In this document: piece after piece, positions 14,811 to 25,534 of the stretch
Layout: the number at the start of each line of letters is the position of its first letter
How positions within the stretch are numbered: position 1 is the first letter of the stretch
Assembly: GCF_001190945.1 (NCBI RefSeq)
Contig: NZ_CP011112.1
Location: 4,898,001 to 4,962,000 of the forward strand
Reading direction: 5' to 3'
DNA from: Luteipulveratus mongoliensis
Lineage (GTDB): Bacteria > Actinomycetota > Actinomycetes > Actinomycetales > Dermatophilaceae
DNA: 64,000 bases
Notes under the pieces: model-generated
The model's database searches: none
What the model was told of the DNA's origin: nothing
Seen by the model: only the letters and a program-made list of their open reading frames with translations
Program-made: the position numbers and the translations under genes

Positions 14811-16306
14811 GCTGCAATCTCCTTGGTAGACGGACGGAACCGGCTCCAGACCAACATGCCGATGGCTCCGATGATGATGAGCGCGTAGACGATCTTGGCG
14901 ACCGGCTCACTCCACAGACCGGACCAGTCACCGCTCGCGAGCTGCAACGACTGACGCATCTCCTTCTCGACGCGCGGGCCGAGGATGACGCCGATGATCA
15001 GTGGCAGGACCGGCAGTCCGTAACGCCGCATCAGCAGCCCGAGCAGGCCGAAGATCAGCAGCAGCGCGAGGTCGAGCCACTGCAGGTTGACCGCGAACGC
15101 GCCCAGCGAGGCGAAGAACAGGATGCCGGCGTAGAGGTAAGGCCGTGGCGTACGCAGCAGCTTGGCCCACAGGGGCGCGAGCGGCAGGTTGAGCACCAGC
15201 AGCAACAGGTTGCCGATGAACAAGCTGGCGATCAAGGTCCAGATCAGATCGCTCTGCTTGGTGAAAAGCGTTGGGCCTGGGTCGATTCCGTAGCCCGTCA
15301 TCGCCGCGAGCATCACGGCCGCGGTGGCGTTGGTAGGGAGACCGAGCGACAGCATCGGCACGAGCGTGCCAGCTGCCGAGGCGTTGTTGGCGGCCTCAGG
15401 TCCGGCCACGCCCTCGATGGCGCCCTTGCCGAACTCCTCCGGGTGCTTGGTCAGCTTGCGCTCGGTGACGTACGACAGGAAGGTCGGCAGCTCGGCACCA
15501 CCGGCCGGCACGGCTCCGAACGGGAAGCCGAACGCCGTACCGCGTAGCCACGGCTTCCACGACCGGCGCCAGTCCTCGCGACCCATCCACGGTCGACCGA
15601 CGGGCACGATCTCAGCGGGGCGTTGGCGCAGGTGGGCCGCGACCCAGAGGGCCTCGCCGATCGCGAAGATCGCGACCGCGACGACCACGATGTCGACACC
15701 GTCGGCGAGCTGCGGGATGCCGAACGTCATCCGCGCCTGGCCGGTGATGCTGTCCAGCCCGACCAGACCGATCGCGAGGCCGAGGAACAAGGAGATGAAG
15801 CCGCGCAGCTTGGAGCTGCCGAGCACCGCGGTCACCGCGAGCAGGGCCAGGACCATGATCGCGAGATAGGACGGCGAGCCGAGCTTGACGGCCTGCGTGG
15901 CGATCGACGGGGCGAAGAGGGCGAGCAGCGCGGTGCCGATCGCGCCGGCGACGAACGATCCGATCGCGGCCGTGGCGAGGGCTTGGGCCGCTCGTCCGGC
16001 CTTGGCCATCTTGTTGCCCTCAATTGCGGTGATGACCGACGACGACTCACCTGGGGTGTTGAGCAGGATCGAGGTGGTCGATCCGCCGTACATACCGCCG
16101 TAGTAGATGCCGGCGAACATGATGAACGCGCTTGAGGCGTCGACGTTGTAGGTGATCGGCAGCAGCAGCGCCACCGTCATCGCCGGTCCGATGCCGGGGA
16201 GTACGCCGACTGCCGTGCCGAGCAGCACACCGATGCAGGCGAACAACAGGTTCATCGGGGTCAGTGCGGACGCGAACCCGTCCGCCAGGTTGCCGAGGTT
16301 GCCCAT
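14807..16306 (-). CDS. tctA: Tripartite tricarboxylate transporter, large membrane subunit TctA
   Basis: This 499-residue, roughly 12-segment protein has the TctA signatures [40 protein letters not shown] and [14 protein letters not shown], with a repeated half around [18 protein letters not shown]. It forms the channel that imports citrate or another di/tricarboxylate delivered by TctC, driven by ion gradient. The ATG at 16306 is chosen because it overlaps the tctB stop (ATGA) and precedes the first hydrophobic segment. Confidence 0.95.
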   Translation of the reverse strand: MGNLGNLADGFASALTPMNLLFACIGVLLGTAVGVLPGIGPAMTVALLLPITYNVDASSAFIMFAGIYYGGMYGGSTTSILLNTPGESSSVITAIEGNKMAKAGRAAQALATAAIGSFVAGAIGTALLALFAPSIATQAVKLGSPSYLAIMVLALLAVTAVLGSSKLRGFISLFLGLAIGLVGLDSITGQARMTFGIPQLADGVDIVVVAVAIFAIGEALWVAAHLRQRPAEIVPVGRPWMGREDWRRSWKPWLRGTAFGFPFGAVPAGGAELPTFLSYVTERKLTKHPEEFGKGAIEGVAGPEAANNASAAGTLVPMLSLGLPTNATAAVMLAAMTGYGIDPGPTLFTKQSDLIWTLIASLFIGNLLLLVLNLPLAPLWAKLLRTPRPYLYAGILFFASLGAFAVNLQWLDLALLLIFGLLGLLMRRYGLPVLPLIIGVILGPRVEKEMRQSLQLASGDWSGLWSEPVAKIVYALIIIGAIGMLVWSRFRPSTKEIAA

Positions 16307-16830
16307 CAGAGAATCCCGTCCAGGATGCCCGCGGGGAGCGGGACGCCGAGGCCGCTGTAGAACGCGTAGAACGAGCCGACCGAGAGGACTGTGCCAATCG
16401 CGAGGTCCCGCAACCACGTTCGGCTGCCAAGAGTGAGTGAGCACCCGGCGAAGAACAACGCGCCGGAGATCGCCCAGCCGAGCACGTTGACGGTCGCGAT
16501 CAGGAAGAGGAACACGGCGACCAGCTTGCCGACGGTCAACCAGTCGGGCCGCTGCGTGAGGTCGATGTCCTCGCCCTCCTCCGACTCCGGGAGCGAGCCA
16601 CGAAGCACGGCGATCGCGAGGAGAACGGAGAGGATCAGGAGGCCGATCGCGACGGCGTACGGGAAGGCCCTGGGCCCGACCGGGTCGAGCTTGGCGAAGT
16701 CGTTGCGCAGCCGAGAAGCGTTGACTGCCACCAGGATTCCGAGTCCGGCAAGGATGCCAACCAGGATCAGCTGCGAGAGATCCCGCTCGCGCTCCGGCGC
16801 CGTGTCTTGGATGTCAGTGGGTGTGCTCAT
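16306..16830 (-). CDS. tctB: Tripartite tricarboxylate transporter, small membrane subunit TctB
   Basis: This 174-residue protein has four membrane segments, as expected for TctB, with [20 protein letters not shown] after the first. The cytoplasmic N-terminus is acidic ([15 protein letters not shown]). TctB partners TctA in the membrane. It overlaps tctC upstream and tctA downstream. Confidence 0.92.
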   Translation of the reverse strand: MSTPTDIQDTAPERERDLSQLILVGILAGLGILVAVNASRLRNDFAKLDPVGPRAFPYAVAIGLLILSVLLAIAVLRGSLPESEEGEDIDLTQRPDWLTVGKLVAVFLFLIATVNVLGWAISGALFFAGCSLTLGSRTWLRDLAIGTVLSVGSFYAFYSGLGVPLPAGILDGIL

Positions 16831-17819
16831 GCCAGCCCCAGCTCCTTCAACGTGCGCTCCACGCGCTGGTCCTGTGCGGTCAGGAACGAGCCGAACTGGT
16901 CACCCGTGAGGAAGGCGTCCGTCCAGCCGTTGTCCTTCAGCGCGGCTTTCCACTCAGGTGTGTCGTGCATCTTCTGCAGCAGAGCGATGAGCTCCTGCTT
17001 GCGTTCCTTGGAGATCCCGGGCGGCGCCAGCACGCCACGCCAGTTGGTAAAGGTCAGGTTGATCCCGGACTCCTTGAGCGTGGGCGCCTTGACCCCGGGC
17101 GCCCGGTTGGCGCCGGACACCGCGAGCACGCGGATCTGACCGCTCGCGATCTGGTCGGTGAACTCACCGAGACCGGTCGTCGCGAAGTCGATCTTGGATC
17201 CCAGGAGTGCGGGCAACAGCTCGCCGCCACCGTCGTACGAGATGAAGTTGACCTTCTTCGGGGTGATGCCGCTGGCGTTGGCCAGCTCCATCGGGAAGAG
17301 GTGGTCCGGCCCGCCGGGGGCCGAGCCCCCGCCGACGCGCGTCTTCGCGGGGTTCTTCTTCCAGGCGGCGATCAGTTGATCGATCGTCTTGTAGGGCGAG
17401 TTCTTGGGTACGACCACGCCCTCCTGGTCCTCGATCAACCGTGCCAGCGGGGTCGCCTTCGAAGCTCGCGAGTCGGACTTGTTGGTGAAGGTCGCACCGA
17501 CGACGCCGAGACCCATCGCCATCATCAGGTCGCCGTTGCCCTTCTCGTTCTTGAGCCGGGCCATCGCCACGGTGCCGCTCGCGCCGATGACGTTGAACAC
17601 CTCGAACCGGCCGGTGATGTCGTCGTCCTCCATGACCCGTACGGCGGTGCGCCCGGTCACGTCGTAGCCGCCACCCGGGCTGTTGGGGATCATCATGCGA
17701 AGGCGTGTGGAGCCTGCGTCATCACCACGAGTGACGCCGCAGGAGGTCAGCAGCATCGCGGCGACGGCTGCCAGGGCGAGGCCCTGCAATGGTCGACGGC
17801 GACGGGACCGTTCGGTCAT
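16827..17819 (-). CDS. tctC: Tripartite tricarboxylate transporter, substrate-binding lipoprotein TctC
   Basis: The 330-residue protein has a basic N-terminus and a lipobox LLTSC (about residue 26). The Bug/TctC fold shows RLRMMIPNSPGGGYDVTGR, VIGASGTVAMARL, RVGGGSAPGGPDHLFPMELA and an ISYDGGGELLPALLGSKIDF segment. It captures a carboxylate outside the membrane and hands it to TctAB. ATG at 17819 was chosen because the signal sequence begins there. The divergent two-component system and a Crp-like site lie 56 bases away. Confidence 0.93.
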   Translation of the reverse strand: MTERSRRRRPLQGLALAAVAAMLLTSCGVTRGDDAGSTRLRMMIPNSPGGGYDVTGRTAVRVMEDDDITGRFEVFNVIGASGTVAMARLKNEKGNGDLMMAMGLGVVGATFTNKSDSRASKATPLARLIEDQEGVVVPKNSPYKTIDQLIAAWKKNPAKTRVGGGSAPGGPDHLFPMELANASGITPKKVNFISYDGGGELLPALLGSKIDFATTGLGEFTDQIASGQIRVLAVSGANRAPGVKAPTLKESGINLTFTNWRGVLAPPGISKERKQELIALLQKMHDTPEWKAALKDNGWTDAFLTGDQFGSFLTAQDQRVERTLKELGLA

Positions 17820-17874
17820 CGGACTGCCTCTCGGGTAGCGCGGGAGATCGTGCAGGCTCGATAGTGGCGCGCAC

Positions 17875-19566
17875 GTGTGGCGTACGTCACGGTTGTGTTC
17901 GCAGAGGAGGTTGTGGTCTTTGTGGTCCTCGCAGCACCGCCGCTGGCCGCGCACGTTGGCCGGGCAGTTCCTGCTGCTCCAGCTCGTCGTACTCGCACTG
18001 GTGCTGGCCCTGGTCGCGGCGATCACGGTGCAGCAGTCGACGCAAGACTTCCGAGCCAGCCGCAGTACGCGCCTTCTCGCGGTCGCCGAGAACTTGGCCG
18101 GTACCGCCGTCATCGGTTCTCAGCTGTACGGCACACCGGACCGGTATGTCCTCGATCCCGCGATCGTCAGGACCTCGTCCGACACCGGTGTACGTCTGGT
18201 CCAGGTCATCGATCGGAACGGGCGGGTGGTCGCGTCGACCGACCCACGAGACGTCCGCTCGCCCGCGACGCTGAAATCCCCTGTGTCTGCAGGGCGTTCG
18301 TGGTCAGGTGATCTCGACCTCCGGAGCCGCGAGATGGTCGGTGGGCAGGCTCCGGTCATCTACAACAGCCCGTACGACGCCGCGCCGGAGCGCACCGTCG
18401 GAGCGGTGCTCGTCCTCGAGGAGTACCCGTCCTGGTGGGACCGGCTCGCCAACGCTGCTCCCGATCTGCTCCTCTACCTCGGCATCGCTGCAGCCCTCGG
18501 CGCGATTGGCGCGTACCTGCTGAGCCGCCTCATCCGACGCCAGACCCGCGGCCTCGAGCCGGCCGAGATCGCGGGCCTCGCCGACCACCAGGAAGCGCTG
18601 CTGAAGGGCATCCACGAAGGCGTCGTGGGCGTCAGCCCGGCCGGTCAGGTCACGCTCGCCAACTCGTCCGCGCACGAGCTGCTGCACCTGCCCGACGATC
18701 CAGTGGGCCGTGATGTGGCCGACGTCGTCAGCCACCGCGGGATCGCCGACTTCCTGGTGGCCGAGGACGACAGCGACAGCACGGTGATCGTCGTCGAGGG
18801 CCGCGCGCTCGTGCTCAACCGGCGGCGCGCGGCGTACAACGGCCGATCGGTCGGCACCGTGACCACATTCATGGACCGCAGCGACCTGCTCTCGATGCAG
18901 AGCCAGATGTCCGCGCAGGCCAGCATCACCGACGTGCTGCGGGCGCAGACCCACGAGTTCGACAACCGGCTGCACACCATCTCGGGGCTGCTGCAGCTCG
19001 AGGAGTACGACGAGGCCGTCGCCCTCATCGACGACGTCAGTCGCCGGCGGGCCGAGATCAGTCAGAGCGTCACCCACCGGGTGCACGACGCACGGGTGGC
19101 CGCCCTGCTCATCGCCAAGACCACGACGGCGGCCGAGTCCGGGATCGCGCTGTCGCTGGAGCCGGAGACCGACCTGCCTCGGCTGGCGGCCGGACTCTCC
19201 GCGGACGTCGGAACGGTCGTCGGCAACCTGGTCGACAACGCCGTCGACGCGTCCAGGGCCAACCGCGGTGCCGAGGTGTCAGCTCGAATCACCCATGACG
19301 AAAACATGATTCGCATCCGGGTCGCCGACACGGGCGCCGGCGTCGCGCCAGAAGACGTGGAGCGGATCTTCGAGCGCGGCTGGTCGACCAAACCGTCAGG
19401 GCCAGCTGGTCGCGGTGTCGGACTCGCCCTGGTCCAGGCGATCTGCTCGCGACGCCATGGCGACGTCTCCGTGGCGAACGGTGAGCACGGCGCCCTGCTC
19501 ACTGCCACGCTGAGGGTCCGCCCGGGACGCGACCTGGCGGACGCCACGGCAGAGGAACCCGCATGA
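17875..19566 (+). CDS. CitA/DcuS-type sensor histidine kinase
   Basis: This 563-residue (maximal) membrane kinase has a first membrane segment around LAGQFLLLQLVVLALVLALV, an extracellular PAS-like sensor (about 55-185), a second segment near LLLYLGIAAALGAIGAYLLS, a cytoplasmic PAS domain and a kinase core with THEFDNRLHTISGLLQLEEY (phospho-acceptor His), the N box LVDNAVDASRA and G boxes DTGAGVAPED and GRGVGLALVQ. The set is typical of citrate/C4-dicarboxylate sensors. It probably senses the tctCBA substrate. The first start is GTG 17875; a TTG at 17920 with AGAGGAGG 8 bases upstream is a good alternative. Confidence 0.9.
   Translation: MWRTSRLCSQRRLWSLWSSQHRRWPRTLAGQFLLLQLVVLALVLALVAAITVQQSTQDFRASRSTRLLAVAENLAGTAVIGSQLYGTPDRYVLDPAIVRTSSDTGVRLVQVIDRNGRVVASTDPRDVRSPATLKSPVSAGRSWSGDLDLRSREMVGGQAPVIYNSPYDAAPERTVGAVLVLEEYPSWWDRLANAAPDLLLYLGIAAALGAIGAYLLSRLIRRQTRGLEPAEIAGLADHQEALLKGIHEGVVGVSPAGQVTLANSSAHELLHLPDDPVGRDVADVVSHRGIADFLVAEDDSDSTVIVVEGRALVLNRRRAAYNGRSVGTVTTFMDRSDLLSMQSQMSAQASITDVLRAQTHEFDNRLHTISGLLQLEEYDEAVALIDDVSRRRAEISQSVTHRVHDARVAALLIAKTTTAAESGIALSLEPETDLPRLAAGLSADVGTVVGNLVDNAVDASRANRGAEVSARITHDENMIRIRVADTGAGVAPEDVERIFERGWSTKPSGPAGRGVGLALVQAICSRRHGDVSVANGEHGALLTATLRVRPGRDLADATAEEPA
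17876..17891. promoter_or_regulatory. Crp-like site in the tct/two-component divergent region
   Basis: TGTGG-CGTACG-TCACG matches 8 of 10 consensus half-site positions and is 57 bases ahead of tctC. It overlaps the first possible start of the kinase gene, which argues that the kinase begins further downstream. Confidence 0.5.
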
Positions 19567-20240
19567 GCAGCGCACTGAGTGTCGTCATCGTCGACGACGA
19601 CTTCATGGTGGCGCGCGTGCACACCAAGTTCGTGGAGCGCATCGACGGTTTCGACGTCGTCGCGAGCGCCTCATCGGGGTCGGCGGCGCTCGACGCGATC
19701 CGCGAGCACCGGCCCGACCTGGTGCTGCTCGATGTCCACCTGCCCGACATGTCCGGGCTGGAGGTGCTGCGCACGCTGCGCGCCGAGGGCGACGACGTCG
19801 GCGTACTCATGGTGACGGCCGAACGCGAGCTGGAGAGCGTGCGTACGGCCAAGATCGGCGGAGCCGTCGGCTACCTCGTCAAGCCGTTCACCCAAGAGGA
19901 CCTGGCGCAGCGGCTGCAGGAGTTCCTGGCGCAGCACCGGCGGCTGGCCGGGCTGGAGGCGCCCGAGCAGGCCGACATCGACCAGGTCTTCGGCTCGATC
20001 ACCGCGCCCGCCGCTGAGCAGACCCTCCCCAAGGGGCTCAGCGCGGCGACCGGTGAGCTGGTGCTCCAGGCGCTGCGGGAGGACGGCGAGCTGTCGGCGG
20101 CCGCCTGCGCCGAACGCGTCGGCCTCTCCCGCGTGACGGCCCGCCGCTACCTGGAGCACTTCACGGTGAACGGCCGCGTCGAGGTCCGCCAGCAGTACGG
20201 CCGCGTGGGCCGCCCCGAGCGGATCTACCGGGCGACCTGA
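19563..20240 (+). CDS. CitB/DcuR-type response regulator
   Basis: The 225-residue protein has a receiver domain with the acidic cluster VIVDDD (about 8-13), phospho-acceptor Asp57 in DLVLLDVHLP, MVTAERE and the switch Lys in VGYLVKPF. A C-terminal HTH follows, with ACAERVGLSRVTARRYLEHF and GRVGRPERIYR, as in the CitB/DcuR group. It overlaps the kinase gene by ATGA and likely activates the divergent tct operon. Confidence 0.92.
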   Translation: MSSALSVVIVDDDFMVARVHTKFVERIDGFDVVASASSGSAALDAIREHRPDLVLLDVHLPDMSGLEVLRTLRAEGDDVGVLMVTAERELESVRTAKIGGAVGYLVKPFTQEDLAQRLQEFLAQHRRLAGLEAPEQADIDQVFGSITAPAAEQTLPKGLSAATGELVLQALREDGELSAAACAERVGLSRVTARRYLEHFTVNGRVEVRQQYGRVGRPERIYRAT

Positions 20241-20295
20241 TCCCGGCAATTGTTGATGGCCCCTATAGGCCCACACGCGCTACCCGTCCGTACTG

Positions 20296-20337
20296 CAACC
20301 CTCTGAAACGGTTGAACGCCGCGGCGTGGAAGGGTTG
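20296..20337. promoter_or_regulatory. Nested inverted repeats upstream of acs
   Basis: CAACCCT (20296-20302) and AGGGTTG (20331-20337) flank a perfect 12-bp palindrome ACGCCGCGGCGT (20316-20327). They lie 40-80 bases before the acs start in the only gap between the response regulator and acs. They may be an operator or the end of the upstream transcript. Confidence 0.4.
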
Positions 20338-20377
20338 AGTGGTTTGCGACACACATTCGATGACCAGGAGGTCGACC

Positions 20378-22366
<1,989 letters not shown>

Positions 22367-22373
22367 TCACCGG

Positions 22374-22624
22374 CTCGCCGGTCGAGTAGGCGAGCCCCCT
22401 CGCCGGTCGAGTAGGCGAGCCCCCTCGCCGGTCGAGTAGGCGAGCCCCCCTCGCCGGTCGAGTAGGCGAGCCCCCTCGCCGGTCGAGTAGGCGAGCCCCC
22501 TCGCCGGTCGAGTAGGCGAGCCCCCTCGCCGGTCGAGTAGGCGAGCCCCCTCGCCGGTCGAGTAGGCGAGCCCCCTCGCCGGTCGAGTAGGCGAGCCCCC
22601 TCGCCGGTCGAGTAGGCGAGCCCC
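22374..22624. repeat. Ten-unit tandem array of a 25-bp palindromic module
   Basis: Ten head-to-tail copies of CTCGCCGGTCGAGTAGGCGAG plus CCCC occur without spacers and are identical except for one extra C after unit 3. Each unit can fold as CTCGCC-N9-GGCGAG. The array starts 8 bases after the acs stop. One further copy, inverted, lies at 56351-56375. Confidence 0.95.
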
Positions 22625-22636
22625 ATAGGGCGAGAC

Positions 22637-22708
22637 GTATCGAGACCAGGTGCCCGCGTGCACCTGGTCTCGATACGCCTCCGCCAGCGCTCCGGCTACT
22701 CGACCGGC
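22637..22708. repeat. Long hairpin plus 43-bp module of the composite element
   Basis: A perfect 17-bp inverted repeat (GTATCGAGACCAGGTGC and complement, 6-base loop, 22637-22676) overlaps a 43-bp module (22666-22708) that recurs at 56268-56310 with two differences and at 30729-30771. With the array before it, this forms one composite element at the convergent ends of acs and the deazaflavin-type gene. Its last 13 bases lie within the coding end of that gene. Confidence 0.9.
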
Positions 22709-23142
22709 GAGGAGGGCTGCAGCTTGAAGACGGGGTGGGCGGGGATGATCCCGGCGATCTCGGCGTCGGTGGACTTCGCCCGGACGCCCTCCGGGAAGAA
22801 CGCACCGACCTCCCAGAACCACTTCTTCAGGTAGTACCGCATCACCGGCACCGCTGCGTCGCCGTGCACCTCGACCGCGGTGTACGTCTCCACGCGCCGG
22901 CCGAGCCGCAGCTTCACCTCGGGGTTCTTGCGTACGTTGCGCACCCAGTCGGTCTGCCCGCGCGGCGCGACCAGGTACGGCTGGCCGTCGACCTTCATGA
23001 GGTTGACCGGAGTCGTCCGCGGCTGCCCACTCTTGCGGCCGATCGTCTCCAGCTCGCGTGCTCCCGTCACGCTGATACCTGCCCGCGCCAGCCGGCCCAC
23101 GAACGCATTGAACATCTTGGTCCAGCGATCGAGCTCACTCAT
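22696..23142 (-). CDS. Deazaflavin (F420)-dependent nitroreductase-family protein
   Basis: This 148-residue protein has RELETIGRKSGQPRTTPVNL and YLVAPRGQTDWVRNVRKNPE, the hallmarks of the DUF385/Ddn family of split-barrel F420H2-dependent oxidoreductases. The ATG at 23142 follows AGGAGAACGAG; longer versions have no site. The last codons and the TAG stop are formed by the GCCGGTCGAGTAG end of the composite repeat, so the C-terminus (SSPVE) was probably altered by repeat insertion. A divergent TetR-type gene shares its control region. Confidence 0.85.
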   Translation of the reverse strand: MSELDRWTKMFNAFVGRLARAGISVTGARELETIGRKSGQPRTTPVNLMKVDGQPYLVAPRGQTDWVRNVRKNPEVKLRLGRRVETYTAVEVHGDAAVPVMRYYLKKWFWEVGAFFPEGVRAKSTDAEIAGIIPAHPVFKLQPSSPVE

Positions 23143-23165
23143 CTCGTTCTCCTCCAGCCAGGTGC

Positions 23166-23253
23166 GAGAGCGGTGCTCTCGGTTGCTTCGGTTCATCATG
23201 CACCCGTCGCACAGCAATTGCAAGAGCACTGCTCTCTCTTGCGAGCAGCGCTC
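23166..23253. promoter_or_regulatory. Three operator-like palindromes, GAGC-N3-GCTC
   Basis: GAGAGC-GGT-GCTCTC (23166-23180), AGAGC-ACT-GCTCT (23223-23235) and GAGC-AGC-GCTC (23243-23253) fill the gap between the divergent oxidoreductase and TetR genes. The repeated half-site makes them likely sites for the adjacent TetR protein. Confidence 0.7.
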
Positions 23254-23274
23254 TCTGATGGCACTCTCAGACGC

Positions 23275-23979
23275 ATGGCTTCAGACGCACCCCGCACCGC
23301 TCGAGCACGTGCTCGCGAGGAGGTGATGGCCCAGATCCTCGACGCCGGTCGACGTGAGCTTGCCGAGCACGGTGCCGACGGCCTCTCGCTGCGGGCCGTC
23401 GCTCGTGAGGTCGGGATGGTCTCGTCCGCGGTCTACCGCTACGTTGCCAGCCGCGACGAGCTGCTGACCGCGTTGATCCTCGAGGCCTACAACGCTGTCG
23501 GCGAAGCTGTCGAGCAGGCCGCGGCCGCCCGGACCACCCCGGGCCGACGGTTCGTCCGGCTCTGCGACGCCATCCGGACCTGGGGTCGCGAGCACCCGCA
23601 CCAGTACGCCCTCCTCTACGGCTCCCCCATCCCCGGCTACCAGGCGCCGCAGGACACGATCCCGGCTGCGAGCCGCACCCCGTTGGCCGCGGGGAGACTC
23701 GTGCAGGAGGCGTACGACGCAGGCACCCTCGACCTCGATCGCCCCTCTCCCAAGATCGGCCGAACGCTCGCCCAGCAGTGCGCGGTCACCCGTGAGACCC
23801 TCGGGCTCGACCTGCCGGACCCGGTGATGGTGCGGTTCGTGCAGGCCTGGACCCAGGCGTACGGGGCCATCAGCTTCGAGCTGTTCGGCCAGCTCGTCGG
23901 CACGTTCGATCCTGCGGACGCGCTGATGACCCACACCTTCACCACCACAGCGCAACGGATCGGCTTCACTGACCTCTGA
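23275..23979 (+). CDS. TetR-family regulator (WHG-type C-terminal domain)
   Basis: The 234-residue regulator has an N-terminal HTH: ARAREEVMAQILDAGRREL, then GLSLRAVAREVGMVSSAVYR and YVASRDELLTALILEAYNAV. A C-terminal ligand domain follows with WGREHPHQYALLYGSPIPGY, typical of TetR_C/WHG regulators. ATG at 23275 lies directly after the three palindromes. It probably represses itself and the F420-type oxidoreductase, with an unknown ligand. Confidence 0.9.
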   Translation: MASDAPRTARARAREEVMAQILDAGRRELAEHGADGLSLRAVAREVGMVSSAVYRYVASRDELLTALILEAYNAVGEAVEQAAAARTTPGRRFVRLCDAIRTWGREHPHQYALLYGSPIPGYQAPQDTIPAASRTPLAAGRLVQEAYDAGTLDLDRPSPKIGRTLAQQCAVTRETLGLDLPDPVMVRFVQAWTQAYGAISFELFGQLVGTFDPADALMTHTFTTTAQRIGFTDL

Positions 23980-24119
23980 GCCGCGCCCGCGAGCCGAGAT
24001 GCGGCCAGGCGGCGTACGACCGATCGATAGACTCGGCGACGGTGTGCCGGGAAGTCTGGTCGGCCATCGCGACAGCGGTCGCGATGTGACCGACGACCGA
24101 CCCTCAAAGGGGGCGAAAC

Positions 24120-25433
24120 ATGGCCTTGCCGACACCGAACAAACCCCGACTCTTCAGCCGCGGCGCGTGGCCCGAGGCCAAGCGCGTCACCGAAGCCCTG
24201 CGCGCCGAGACGGTCGGTGGGGCGCTCCTGCTGCTCGCTGCCCTGCTCGCGATCATCTGGGCCAACACCCCCTGGCGCGACTCCTACGCGTCGTTGCGGG
24301 ACGTGCACGTCGGCCCGTCCGCGCTCGGGCTCGACCTGAGCCTCGCCCACTGGGCCTCCGACGGCCTGCTCGCGATCTTCTTCTTCGTCGTGGGCCTGGA
24401 GCTGAAGCACGAGTTCGTCGCCGGCGACCTCAAGGATCCGGCGAAGGCCGCGCTCCCGGTGATCGCTGCAGTCTGCGGTGTGGCCGTGCCCGCGCTGATC
24501 TTCGCGGCCGTCAACACTGTCGGCGGTGGGGACGCACACGGCTGGGCCATCCCGACGGCCACCGACATTGCCTTTGCCCTGGCGATCCTGGCCGTGCTCG
24601 GCACCCATCTGCCGTCCGCGTTGCGGTCGTTCCTGCTCACACTCGCGGTCGTCGACGACCTGATCGCGATCACGATCATCGCGCTGTTCTACAGCGACGA
24701 CATCGACCTCGCGCTGCTCGGACTGGCGCTGATCCCGATCGCGGTCTTCGGGGTGCTCGTGCAACGGCGCGTGCACCAGTGGTGGGCGCTGCTGCCCGTC
24801 GGCCTGGTGGCGTGGGCGCTCGTCCTCAACAGCGGGATCCACGCGACGATCGCGGGTGTCGTGCTCGGGCTGCTCGTGCCGGTCAAGGCCGTACGCCGGG
24901 GGCGTGGGTCCGCGGAAGGCGTTTCGTTGGCGAGTCGGCTGGAGCACCGGCTGCGGCCGATCTCGGCCGGTGTCGCGGTGCCTGTCTTTGCGTTCATGGC
25001 GGCCGGCGTCACCGTGGTGGGCGGCGGGCTCGGCGACGCGGTCACGGACCCGATCACGATCGGCATCGTGGCCGGCCTCGTGGTCGGCAAGATGATCGGG
25101 ATCATGGGCGGGACGTACCTCACCGCACGCTTCACCAAGGCCGAGCTCGACGACGAGCTGGCCTGGTCGGACGTCTTCGGACTGAGCCTGCTCGCGGGTA
25201 TCGGGTTCACCGTGTCGCTGCTCATCGGGGAGCTGGCCTTCGGTGCCGGGTCGGACTCCGATGACCACGTGAAGATCGGCGTGCTCGCAGGCTCGGTGCT
25301 CGCCGCGCTGCTGGCCGCGATGGTGCTGCGGCGGCGCAACGACGTCTACCGGCGCATCGAGGAGTACGAGACCCGAGACGACGACGGGGACGGTGTCCCG
25401 GACTGCTACGAGAGCGACGCCGCGCGGGCCTGA
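24120..25433 (+). CDS. nhaA: Na+/H+ antiporter NhaA
   Basis: This 437-residue, 12-segment antiporter has [36 protein letters not shown] and [18 protein letters not shown] with the paired Asp residues that bind the ion, and [18 protein letters not shown]. It expels Na+ in exchange for H+. The hydrophilic tail ends [14 protein letters not shown], a short acidic stretch resembling a calcium-binding DxDxDG loop that is unusual for NhaA. Start ATG 24120 follows AAAGGGGGCG. Confidence 0.95.
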   Translation: MALPTPNKPRLFSRGAWPEAKRVTEALRAETVGGALLLLAALLAIIWANTPWRDSYASLRDVHVGPSALGLDLSLAHWASDGLLAIFFFVVGLELKHEFVAGDLKDPAKAALPVIAAVCGVAVPALIFAAVNTVGGGDAHGWAIPTATDIAFALAILAVLGTHLPSALRSFLLTLAVVDDLIAITIIALFYSDDIDLALLGLALIPIAVFGVLVQRRVHQWWALLPVGLVAWALVLNSGIHATIAGVVLGLLVPVKAVRRGRGSAEGVSLASRLEHRLRPISAGVAVPVFAFMAAGVTVVGGGLGDAVTDPITIGIVAGLVVGKMIGIMGGTYLTARFTKAELDDELAWSDVFGLSLLAGIGFTVSLLIGELAFGAGSDSDDHVKIGVLAGSVLAALLAAMVLRRRNDVYRRIEEYETRDDDGDGVPDCYESDAARA

Positions 25434-25534
25434 CCGTACGCGCCCGCGGACGCCAGGCGAGGCTCCCGCAACGGCGGCGAACGGATCGGTAGGGTTCAGG
25501 TCAGAATGTGCCGCAAACGCAACAGGAGGTAGCG

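Noticed and set aside
22374-22624. CRISPR array
   Set aside because: The 25-bp units are directly contiguous with no spacers, and no cas genes are present in the window.
23637-25268. 543-codon minus-strand frame opposite nhaA and the TetR gene
   Set aside because: Composition is that of a shadow frame (rich in Arg, Asp, His, Gln runs) while the plus-strand proteins have clear family motifs.
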